Source: Lineus longissimus
Lineage: Eukaryota > Nemertea > Pilidiophora > Heteronemertea > Lineidae
Assembly (NCBI RefSeq): GCF_910592395.1
Contig: NC_088314.1
Coordinates: forward strand, 6,138,001-6,202,000
Direction: 5' to 3'
DNA: 64,000 bases
The notes beneath the pieces were generated by a model that worked only from the letters and a program-made list of their open reading frames with translations, was not told the DNA's origin and searched no databases. The position numbers and the translations under genes are program-made. Positions 1 through 12,190 of the stretch are shown piece after piece; within the stretch, counting starts at the first letter, position 1, and every line of letters begins with the position of its first letter.

Positions 1-2700
1 TCAGTCTTTCAGGTTACTTGCAAAGGATGCTGCTATGCTGTAATTTGTCCACAATGGGTCATCGACGAGTACGCACACATGGGAAAGTCAGATGCCCTAA
101 AAAAGTGGTCAACGAACGTGATAACTGCAGCTCCACGTGTATTGTTTGTTCATTGTTAAGGATATGATGCTGGTTTTTGCAGTCACCTTTGGTTAATGAA
201 CACCACATGTTGAAGCTAAGCTTCGTGTCGTTTGAGGACACGGAGTGCACGGCTGCTGACGAAACCAATCACCCTTCGTTATGCTGATGACCAACACTAA
301 ATGCTGAATCATTCGAAAAGTGTGTCAATTGCGCCATTCCTGACTCTTTTTATTGCTGAAATTATGATCTTCATTTCAGTTCAATTACAGAACAAATCAA
401 AACTGACATCTCTGTTTGGAATATTGATGTCTGTGTTGGGCCAACGGGGGCAATGACGGCAGTGTATATAAACTGCCAATGAAAGTCCAATAACCCATCA
501 GAATGACTAAATGTATCTATTTGCAGTTTCTTCACGTTTGAATGGAAAGCTTTTAAAATACCAAACACCTTCGATCATTTTCGCTTACCTTCAGCTGATT
601 CTGTTGAAGACGACTAATCGAAGATGCATTCAAATTGGTCTCAGGTCGTCTGCCGGGGTTTGCATGGATCCCGCATTGGTAGATCTGGCATTTATTCCCG
701 TTAGTGGAGTTAAATTGTGGGCTCATACAAATTTAAGGAGGTTCACCATCTGTTTTCTGGGTCCACTTAGGGTAAAGTTTTAAAAGTTTATTTCTCTTGT
801 GAAAAGAAGCAGGAATATTTTACAGAGAAGTTGCTGAAAGATTCTGCAAGTGCTTAAATGCTGTGTTAGTTTACGGCACATTAGCTTGGTGAATGCCTTT
901 GATTCAAGTCAAATTGGCTGAGCATTTTAGAAGTAAAATAGTTTCTTATTTCCTGAGTATTGGCTTTAGGCTAAAACTACGAAAATATGTACGGCGGAAG
1001 TCGAGTGTGAGTATTTAATGAAGAAATAGTCTTCGGACTTTGTATTGCGGACTAAAGCATTAAGAGGGAAGCGCTTTTACCATTGAGATATCAGCCAACA
1101 TTTTGACAATGACACATCTTATAATTAAACAGAATTCTTGCCAGCCGTTTGGCAATATGTTGTTTCTCATCAGAGCCTTGAATTAAGCCTTCGTTTTCAA
1201 ACAAACTAAGACTTTGATACCCATCCACTCCAAACGGAGTGAGCCAACTGATACCCAAGAGTTTACAAATATGAGGAACAGATTATTGTGTCGTAAAGGG
1301 TAATGCCGCTACCGGGCAATACCGCGCTAATTCACTAAACGCTTCTCCATAAAGATGTCCCTCATCACTCAGATATAAAAAAATAGTTGCGCACCTGTGG
1401 CCCATACTCCGCTCAGCAGTGGTGTGAAGCGGTCCTAACCCGTTGTATAGTTTGTTGCTTTTCTTTGCGCAAAAACGCAATTTTTTGTTCTCTGAGTAAC
1501 AAGAGAGAACATGTGTGGAGAAGGCGTGGTAAAACACGCACAGTCACACTACTTATGATGATGCATTGCCTACAACCATCGCCATAGTATGTTACTCCGT
1601 ATAGGCTAGTAACCTCTGCAGTGAGGCTTACTGCGTTTGGATTGGAAGGTATCAAAGTATTAGTTTGTTTGAAAATATGAGATCACTGAAGGGTCGGATG
1701 AGGAGCAACATATTTGCTGCACGAATGGTATGAGAATTCAGAATATTTCAAGAATGAATTACTTTCTTTTCCACTGAGGTAGCCGCCGCATCCCCCACAA
1801 TACTGACCATCGGCCAAGAAGCAACTTAGCAATTGAAAATTAGCTCAGTTTCCTGTTCTAGTAGAGGAATATGAGGAACTATTGAGCGAGGCGATGTTTG
1901 GCAGACGTCGCCGCGCCTGCAGCGGGAAAACGCTCTCGAGGAAATCAATTCATGAGAAGAACCGACTATAGTTCTGGTTAATATTTACAGCCACAAGTGT
2001 TTTTATGTGTTCACATTCAACACTCTATCAAACCTTTTGTAATAAATCAGTTGAGGGAATGTATTCTCACCGACTGATACTGACGCCTCATGAATGGGTC
2101 AGAAGCCGAAACGTCAGGTTTCAGAGTACAGCCGCAACTGGGAGTGGCAACCAAGTTTCAGGTGTAAAATTGCAACAGTTGGCGCTTAGCTGTGGCTATG
2201 GCATTATCAAACGTTAGCCATTCTAAGCCCACAACCCTGACCAGCAGTTCAGGCCTAACATGATAATCACGGAGGCTGCATCTTGGATGCAAATCATCGT
2301 TATTGCCTTGTTATCTCATAAAGATGCTTTCATGAAGCGTTTACCGCGCGTGCTTTGTAATTATTGTATCATTCGGATTCTTTCGTGGTTCCAAAGCTGG
2401 CTCCGTTCCATCTCTTCGGCAGCGGGTGAAATGATTAAACAATAATGTGCAAAAGCACGCGAAACATTATAAACATGCTTGCACCTTTTGTACTTCAGTT
2501 GACCAAGTTCGTCCGTAAACGTACTTGTGTTCTCGAAATGAAAAATTCTTTATCAACCAAATGGTGTTCAGGAGCACCATCATGATGAGGGGAAGATTTG
2601 TAGGCAATGGCCTCATCTAAGTTCTCTGATGAAGTTAAAGAGCTCAGGCGGGACGGCAGGATTTATACCTTTGATGATAACATCTGTCTGCTGGGCGAAG

Positions 2701-2981
2701 GGAAGGTGAATTAGGGCTAACAGATACCAGAACCACCTCCTGTTTAAACAGAGTAACTCATCATTATCGCAAGAGGGGTTCCAACTCATCTTCAAAATCC
2801 TTCATGGACAGTGGGTATGCTTTGGGTGTAGAGGAGGTGGGGTATGTGTGTGAGGTGGTGGGGAGTAACACCAGAAAATTTATGACTGTGTTAATGGCCA
2901 AAGAAAAGGTGAACTGCGCCAACACTAACCAGGACCACCTCCTGTTTTTACATTTAACAGAGCAACTCATCATATAAAAGG
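2701..2981. repeat. Diverged direct duplication, about 75 bp copies
   Basis: Copies at about 2,701-2,770 and 2,905-2,981 share the order 'ggtgaa', 'accacctcctgttt', then 'cagag(t/c)aactcatcat'. The repeat offset is about 205 bp. Open minus-strand frames across it contain the same repeated peptide pattern, which comes from the DNA duplication rather than from a gene. Confidence 0.5.
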
Positions 2982-5900
2982 GACACTTGTCTACCAACAC
3001 TTGTTCTGATGTCCGCTATTATTAGTACTTTGAGATGGTGAACTCTGATTTATGTTCTACCTAATCGATCAGATGGAATTTCCATTCTGATTCCTATGGC
3101 TTGATGGGCGTTTTCTTGGAAAAATCAGTTTATTGCTTAAGGCGGGGTGATCGCTAAAACAGCACAAATAGTACAGACAAAAGGACAGATTTAATCTTGT
3201 CACTGTTACTGCTTTGCTTTTTCCCAGCAACAGGGTGGCCCATCCAAAGTTGCCACGAGGCCAGACGCGGCAAACAGCTTTTAAATTTTACCAGCTCTTC
3301 TTGCGCTAGCTGGGTTCTTTCACCTCTCTATCTTTCTATGCACTTATATTTTTACGAGCTTATTTGCTTACCAGTTATAATCACACCAACGCTGACCTGA
3401 GGGCTGCTCCTTTCATCTGACTTGGTAACCATGATCTTTTTTAACCTTTCTCTATTAGTGTGGCCGTCGTTCTCACACGCCTGGGAAGTAACAGCAGTGG
3501 CGCTGATAAAGAACTGACTGTTTGATGTGATTTATCTAAAAAAAACTCTTTTTTTGTGGTGGCAATTTGTTTGTAATTAGCCATATTGTTCAGAAACTAA
3601 ATGTTTTGATACAAAATTAATAACCCAAGTGATTTTACATGTAATGTTGTCATAACGAAACATTCCTTCCGAAAACTTACAATTAAGTATACAGGTTCTT
3701 TTTTGCCGAAGTGTGAAAGTTCCCACGCTCTTCAATCGTCAACAAACTTACTTACAAAAATGATATACATGTACTATATTATACACACACGGAATTTTTC
3801 AGCCTTAAACCTGCTTCACGGTACCCGTTTTACTACTTTTACCAGTCACTTTCCTGGCCATTGACCCAATATCTCCAAGCATTGTTTGCAGAGTCATGTC
3901 GCGCAAGATCAACAAATTGTTGATTTTGGTTGCGAAGTGAGAAAGAAAGGTGCTACATTCTTCTCGGTATCACACTGTTTACTGAGATATGTTTTCATTT
4001 TCTTAAGCCTCACCCGCCAGTGATGGATTTAGCGGCAAACGAGCCGGCCTTTCATGCAGTTACCATGCACAGCATTTCTTTGTGTAAAGGGAAAGAAATG
4101 ACTTATTGAAAGTTTTCTTAGCTTGATATAACGAGAGAGCGCCAAAATGCGCACATATAGGCTAACGAAGATTCGGGAAAAGTGCCGAAATTTATCCTAA
4201 TTCAGCTTTGGTATGTGACAATGTGACATGATCATGAAATTCATATTTTGGCCGACGGCGGATGACAGACGGACACAGAAATGCCTAGTGCTTGTGACTT
4301 GAAAAAGCAAAGTTTGACCAAATATCTGCTTTACATTGTACGTCAATCCAAATGTCTAGCATCTTGACCACCAAGCTTTTTGCATCTTATCAAGGCCATT
4401 GCCTACAAACATAAAGTTGACATAAAGACATAAAGTTGGCTCAACAATAAGGCGAGTCCTCCTTGGCAATTTTGATCATTAATGGCGGCCATCTTTGAGG
4501 TGGTGGGCGTGGTGGCCATCTTGCGTCAAGGTACCTTTCATGTATTTTCGGCATACAGATTCAAACGTGCTTGTTACGCTGGGGACTGGGTTTCTCAACG
4601 TTTCTGTGCAAGCCAGAGCAACCCACTTTGTTAGCACATTTCTCTTCATCATTCTGCAAGTTGGCTCCCAAAGAAAACAAGTTTGCTCATTAGCTTATCG
4701 TTTGTTCACAGAGTCATTAGCCCACCTACCATGAGTGTACGTTATCTTTCCAACAATTTAGTCTGGGCAGTACACTACTTTGGGAGGCAATGATGAATGT
4801 TATTGCCTACCACCTTCTGGTCTCTTTTTCCTTTTTCTTACACGAATGGAACAATAATTTACACATATCATACAATGTGTAGACATTATTTATAAATAGA
4901 CTTGATATATCAGCGCATACCTTCTATAATCTAAACCCTGTCTTGGTGACGATGCCGTCTTTATTCGTCCTGCATGATCACCTATAAAAGCGCATGGTCT
5001 TTGATGCATATTCCGGGTGGCTAGAACTCCTCCCTCGAGCTTTAACTTTGGGCATTTTGTCTGGATGTGGTTGGCTCGGAGTTGAAGGCGGAAAGGTCGT
5101 TCTCTCCAGTTCCAAACATGTGGTGCAGATGGTAGCCACAGTCATCAGTTGGTTAAGTTTTTCAGAAAAATTTCCTTGATTACTAAATAGCTTTGGTCCA
5201 AAAAATGTAGTTTAGTGATCCATCTTACCAGTATCTTCCCAGTTTCCGGCGTATCCTTAAATCTCATCAGTCACTACAGATCCGGTCAACAGGTGCACCG
5301 AGATTATATGGATTTAATGCTGGCGAAAAAGGCTGAAGTTGTATCTTTCTGATGCTAACCAGAGATGATCTGTTGCAGGAAGCTAATACAGCTCCCAGTC
5401 ATGGTGTGTTACATTGTGTTGCATTTTCCAGTTAACAAGAAAAAAGGTTTAGGTCTAGCATAGCTAGTGGTATTGCTAATGAGGTTAGGTATGCTCTGAA
5501 GTAAATTAGTAAGACAATGGTTATTTCGTGAGAATATTATAGCAATCCTCGTTTACCAGTGGTTTTGTACTCCGCTCTCGATGATTTTAATGACGTACAT
5601 GTGGGAGTGAAGGAAACAACTGAATCTCAGGACACTATTATTTCTAGTATAAGGTATTTGTAGCATCCTAAAGCTAACGAGAGCAGTGTAGTGAAAGAGA
5701 AAGCTAATACCATGCTTGCCAACGCATGTTACATGTATTGTATTCTTCTTACCTTCGGGCAAAAACAGCGTTCTTTCTAATGATATAATGAAGGTACAGA
5801 GAATAAGAATGTATAGTGAACCAAGCTAAAGATTAGTATGCCAAGGCGATTTCAGTAGGCCCTGTGCTGTAAGCTCGAAAAGAAGAAAATAACAGACAGT

Positions 5901-8140
5901 TCTACTTTGCTGAAGTACATGAACATTTTTCGTTAGCATCATTTTCGAAATGGAAAAGATGGCACTTGATCATATTCTTGCATGCGGTAGCATCCTCAAT
6001 TGAGCTATGATATTTAAAGGGGAGTACTCCGCTCCCGGAGTCCCTCCCTGATGGAGGTGGAGACCACTGCACTGTAATGCCATGACCTTTGCCAGGGAGT
6101 AATAACTCAGCCCCTTGAAACTCTCAAACTGTTTCCATAGCTTATAAATATTTATACAACCGAGATTGTATCTTAAGATGTTTAATACAGTTTAGACCGG
6201 GTTGTCATCGGTACTACCCGGTTTCAGGCCAAAGGTTTTGACATTGTTTACCCAGGTTATACTTGGTCATATATTCTCATTAAAAGGCGGCAAGAGGTTC
6301 AAAAGCAAAGCGGGTACGAAATACTTGACGATATTTTGTCAAGGCCAGAATGTATCCAAAAAAATGGATGTCAATTGACAAACACTTCTATATCGTAGTC
6401 TATACCGACGTTTTAAAAACAAGACCTTCTAGCAACAGACCGCAAATATCAAGGAAGGGCCATAACTTCGGCAGAAACAATTTATATTACGGCAATTTAC
6501 AATTTACAAATACAATACAAGATTTATGTTTTTACTACCCTATAGTTTAAATATCTATTTGACGACAATGACAATGGGGCATCCGATAATTTGCATCACC
6601 AATACTATAAAACACGAGTACATAACTGATATTGCCAATTCACTTCATAATCATCATTTTATGGCATAATGACCGCATATTTCAGCTAGTCCAAAGTATA
6701 GGTGTGTACACAATTTCACTGAACGACCTCTTTTAGTCTCGTAATTAGTGAAAAAATAGCTAGTAAATATATTTTGACCAATTAGTGTTCAATACGAATC
6801 TGATTGTCTGTTGCTAGATTGATTGGCATTTTGCTAATTATGATGATATTAGAACAACGAGCCGTTTAACGTAGAAAAGAAGATTAATATGATGCCTGTT
6901 TATATCACTGAATGTTTTATGAGTCAATCATAACGGGTGACGTCGCTCTAAAGATGATGTAGTTTTGCAGCTCATATACTTCGTCTGCGAGCGTTATCCA
7001 AGGTCATAGTTCATATGGCCTTGAAGGTCAGATCATGAAGATTTTTGGACTTCAGTCAGAAAGTGATGCACAACGATATGGATCATGCACTCAGGCTCTC
7101 GACCCCATGGACCCCCATCTGTTTTAGCGCCATCACTTTCCAATGGTTTCGACTCAAGAAGATGAACTACTTTTTCTTGAAACATCAGTGTCAGCCATCA
7201 GGCAAAGCAGATGGACCGTGTTCTTGAGTTGCGTATGGTGTTTGGCGCCAGACTGCCAATGGTTGTGTACGGCTATTGGCGAAGATATAACACATTGAAG
7301 TGTAAGATAGCCTGCAGGATGAGAATCAGAACCAAGACAAGAAAATAAAGCATCGACCGAGAAATTTCGTGACGCCTCCAAATCAATTTGGTAAAACAAA
7401 TTCACCTGCTAAAACTTGATGTGCAATGGTTTAACAACAAGATCAATCCCTCTAACATGTCTGGCGTTCTTGACTTCAAGGGCGCACAATCTCACCAAGA
7501 AATTCAACTTGAACTTGACTAATAGACATGTTAGTTGATGTACTGTATAGATGCAAAATGTACACATGGGTTGCCAGTCTGCTTATGCTAACCTGGAATT
7601 GACTCATGGCCACTTCTTGTTGCACCCTACACTGGTTTTCACCGCTAATTGGTAACTAAAAACTCCTCCTGTTTTCACTAGGTTTCGCAACGAAGATGCA
7701 CAGGAAAGAAACCACAAACGAATCCTCTACAAGGTTTGAACGCTGACCCGCCGCTGAGGACCCAAAAGTTACCGCACAACGCATCCATGTTCGAGCAACC
7801 GAAGTGCTGTCCCCGCCCCCTGTAATGGTGACTCGTATTATGTATGTGATTCTTGAGGCCACCACAGCTTCGAACCAAGCCTTAAATGCCACAAGAGCAA
7901 CCTCTTCAAGAGGAGGTATCAAAGTTCTAAATTTACTGCTAAAACCGAGAGAAAACACCTGTACAATATTTTGATAAGTGAATCCCGATTGGTGTATTTT
8001 TTGTCTCTCCGACTCAGTTCATTCAGATTCCGTAAAATTGATGGCACGTTGCCCCAGGTTTATCCATTTGGTTCCTAAAGCAATTGCCTCGTATCAAAAA
8101 CTTAGCAGAAGGATTTGAGGAAACTGATGGTTACCTATAG

Positions 8141-8398
8141 CTATACCGCTGGGTCGCCCTCATCGTAGATTTGATCAACAAGATGTCTGAATTCCGTGAA
8201 AATCACGGTCATGCGTTTAGCCTTCACTCCCGACTTGGAATTGCGAATAAAGTGATCGCTAAGCGACATCGATGACAACGATTGTTGGCATAAATGATCT
8301 TTGAAAGGAATAGAAAAGGTTTGACCTCGTAACAGAAAACGATGACCTTTCTGGCGTTGAAGCCATGCCCATCTACCCACCAAATTGACGAATTCCAT
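8141..8398 (-). CDS. Unrecognised 85-codon open frame, doubtful
   Basis: This is an uninterrupted minus-strand frame starting with ATG. Its second half has a protein-like composition rich in charged residues, ending FRHLVDQIYDEGDPAV. I do not recognise a family, and no flanking splice sites could be joined to a neighbouring exon. It could be a small gene, a transposon remnant or chance. It is included only because its composition looks less random than that of neighbouring frames. Confidence 0.15.
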   Translation of the reverse strand: MEFVNLVGRWAWLQRQKGHRFLLRGQTFSIPFKDHLCQQSLSSMSLSDHFIRNSKSGVKAKRMTVIFTEFRHLVDQIYDEGDPAV

Positions 8399-11300
8399 TC
8401 AGAAATATGGGTTCAATGATTCAAGTGTACAATGTAATCTCGGTACCGGTACCGGATTCTCTGTCATTGTCTTTGCCAAGCACATGGTTACCATGGCTTC
8501 TGCGAGACAGAAGTCTTGGTTGTGAACGACAAGTTGTAACAATGGTTTGCTGTTACTCAAAACCCGTCTCACGAGCGAAACACAAAACCAACAACTCTCT
8601 ATTTTTTCTGAAAAATACTGGTACCTCCTGCGTGGGCTGCATGATTAGAGGTGGATCGGGTCTCTTTTTTCCTTGAGAATTCTGTACAAAGAGATGCAAG
8701 TGTTATACCTGGCCTCCACAATGCTGCTTTCCTGGCAATAGTAAGCGCTTCGTCTTTCAGGTTTCATTGATGCAAAAATGTATTTCCAAATAAAAACTTG
8801 ATGCACAATTGCAAATTCTTGTGGATTATGGAACATAGAATCAAAGGAACATCGTGCTGAGATAGGTTGCAAGAATGGTGCATACACCGACAAAGAGAAC
8901 GCTGTTTAAAAACCGCGTTGCTTCCATAAAAGATAATGATACGAGTGAAATGCCTGTTCGGTCCTATGCATACGTGTCGAGCTCAACATTTAGCTAACTT
9001 GAAAAAAGATTTGTGTAAAAATACCTGAAACAAATGCAAAAAATACCAACGTTCTGACAAAGAAGATTTAGACCTCCGGAGTTACTGGAAACCACGTTGA
9101 TACAGTGAGCCTGTTTACCATTGTGTTAGTTCAGAAAGCAAAAACAAGGCGACTTGGCTGTGGGATGGGCGAAGAATAACTGGCCTCAGCGGACCCCTTG
9201 AGAGAGGACCCACGCAGTGGGCTTCTCAGTGCTTGTTTCTCCGTTTACTTAGGCTTTTCTTTCCTGATCCCAGTTGGAGTTTGTTTGTACGCCATAAAAT
9301 CGGTAGAATTCTCTGTGGTCGATCCCATGTAAGCTGATGTTAAACCACTTGCTCTCATTCTTGAAAACTTCTTCAGTGGTTGTTATGAAAAATTGATTGC
9401 GAAGAGCACTTACTCAGAAAAACATGATGGGATGCTCGACGGTTTAATGGAAATTGCAGAATCGTTTTTATGTCCGTGGTTATTCAAAAGCCTACAGATG
9501 AGGAGAGCTCAATAGAAGACTAAAGCCCAGAAACGATCATGCCGACACGACCGTTGAGGCAATAGCATTGTTGATTTGTCTAAATGAGCAACTATGCCCA
9601 CTGAAGCTAAGATAGGTTGAACAAAATTGGTGTTTGGTCAGTAGCTTCTGCATGTAGTATCATTGAATTCGATTGATGCATCAAGCGGTTGGCCTGTCCA
9701 GTCTATCTGAAGCGTGGAGTGACCACACGTCACTCATTAAATGCATGTTTCACTAATACGTCTGAGGTTATGATTACAAATTGGCCAGCATAGAACAAGT
9801 ACCTTTTTCGCTGCATCAGGTACAACAGGGCTTCAGGGTCGTAGAAAGGTTAAGTTAGCATTAAGTGCCAACTACGCAAACTAGACTTATCAGTAAATGA
9901 GAGAGATAACTAAGATATCATTTGGCCGAAGTTACACTAGCAATTGTTGTAATTATTGGCGGTCAGCCATGGAGGTGCGAAACATCTCTGCTTGGAATCA
10001 GAAGTGTAAACTATAACAGCACGAGCCCTAGGGCAATAAAGATAATGGCTAATGATGGTCAGTACACAATTTGTATACAAAATGTACTTGCTCCTGTTTA
10101 CTGTGTGCGTGCATTTCATCTTAGATTTGGACTTTTAGTGACCCGCTGTATCTCTTTTAATTTTCTTGAGGTTGCATGGCGCCAGGAGGAATGGGTTCAA
10201 ATACATAACTGGCACGAATAAATTAACCATGGTATGAGAAATGAAACACACTTTGTTCTTCACCTAGTCTATGAGCAGGAGAATTTCATTAATTACGAAC
10301 TGATTTAGCGAGAAGAGGGGACGAACAAAATAACATGCGGCATGTACTACCACTTGCAATTAGAGGTTGGCTGTTGATTTCCTTGGACAGGAATTCAAAA
10401 TTGGGACTTGAAATCCGTGCTGCTAAAGAACAAATAAGATGCTACTCAAGTTAACAAATCGGGTACAGGTGCAATTCACTTGTCGCACCACCGACAGCTG
10501 TTCAAGATAATTTCAATCAGCACCTATTGCTTACATTGGTCAGGTCCACCATGACTTCTGAGGAAAGTATCAGTTGAGTTGATTACCTTTGCGGGAAGTC
10601 CGCGTCTTTACCTGAAACAGTTTGTGGATTTGAGGAATGACAAGCGATAAAGAACCAGACGATCTAAGAACCTAATGGATGTTCGGAACTGTTAGAAATG
10701 AAATCTACCATCAGACATTTTTGGGGCTCATTGTGGTCTTACCAGCATTTCCTTAAACTATCCCCAATCACTATCCATCAGCCGAACCCCATTTTTTTAC
10801 CAATACAGGCGCTTTAAAATGTTAAAAAGCATCAAAATGAGAATGAGAACCGAAAGGTTCTGGTCATTTCCGACAGATTTTGCCCTTTTCGAGGATAGAC
10901 TATCTAATTTCGTGAGAAAACAAATCTAGAACGGGCAAGAAGTCATGTTTTTCTTTTCACGTATTGAAAATTGTTACTTCTTTCCCTCCATCCACATCCT
11001 CGATTGGTAACCATCACCCGAGAAGTAAACAAACCGATCATTATCGTCTGAAACACTAGCCTTGATAGCGACAGCAGTTTACATGATAGAGTTTTGATAG
11101 GGCAGATGATACCCTTTACAAACATAAGCGAAGTCAAGCAAAAACTTTGACAAATACAAAAACCTTTACATTTCAATCTAGAATGTTCCGGTTGTCTGGT
11201 GCTTTCTTAGCATATTTTGTAAACATCTCCTAAAACAACGTTTCTTTATCTTTCCATCTACTCAGTAAGTTTCTCCTATAACGCCTCACCACTCTATTTT

Positions 11301-12190
11301 GTGTCGCAAGATATAACTAAATAGGCATTTTCGTTCACTCTTGTGTTGCTAAATGGAAAGCGGTAAACTTGTCCGTATCTTTATTGATATTCGCTATCCT
11401 TCAATAATCGGTTGAGAACAGCAACAGTTTGATATCTGAATGTGAGCAATATCTCTACCTAGCAGAGATTATCACCTGCATCCGTGTCCGATTACTGCTG
11501 CAGAGGATGGGAAAGATGCCTCAGAGAAACAACACACTTCGGAGATCAGGTGCATGCAGAACAAGCCAAATTAATATGTCGTAAAACACCAATAAATAAA
11601 TTGAAGTTTGAAATGTCGTATGATATAGAATATCACTGGGCCAATAGATTTATGCGCTTCTAATCTCTGACGCATCCCTGAATCATCCTCGCGGTGCAAG
11701 GTATGTCGTCGGACTTTGCGTGGAAATTGTACCTGAATCGTACAACTTTGCGGGGGGCCCCCTGGACTTTAGACTGCTACACCGGCATTTTGAAAGGAAT
11801 TGTACGTTGTGAAAGCAGTGGCATATGTGATTTATACAAAAGGCCCACGCAACTTGTAAACAGTTGCAGAATGAAAATGACGAATAATCTTTTAAAGCGG
11901 TTACCAAAGAGACGCTTGAACGAAATTCCCATTTGGCGTTCGTAGAATAATGATAAAGGATCACGTCTATCAGCCTAATGCATATTATATGCGGATACTT
12001 TAAAAGTGTTTTCTCACAATACTTCACCGTTCATGTTACTGCTGGGAAAAATAAAACTTTGAAGCGTTTTTAGTTTGTATTCAGCTGAAAGGGGGCCGTG
12101 GAAGCAGACAAAAAGGCAGAATTTGTATTTTATTTCTAGCAGCTTTTGTTGATTATTAGTACAAAATAGTTGTCATCTTCTATCTTTTAG

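Larger units (their letters stand above)
1..12190. other. Gene-poor 5' flank, no recognisable gene
   Basis: Reading both strands, I see only short open frames (up to about 100 codons) with no family signature and no phase-compatible exon chain. The exon at 12,191 begins in the middle of a codon, so upstream exons of that gene may lie here, but I could not pick them out. The stretch holds a diverged direct duplication near 2.7-2.98 kb and a YY1-like palindromic patch near 4.48-4.53 kb. Nothing else can be supported. Confidence 0.5.

Noticed and set aside
2613-3000. Two minus-strand frames sharing a NRRW.W motif
   Set aside because: The similarity comes from the DNA duplication at 2.7-2.98 kb; no coding evidence.
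7656-7958. 100-codon minus-strand frame
   Set aside because: No family signature, no usable flanking splice sites, and overlapping frames of similar length.
9922-10221. 99-codon plus-strand frame
   Set aside because: Mixed hydrophobic composition without a family signature or splice connection to the gene at 12,191.
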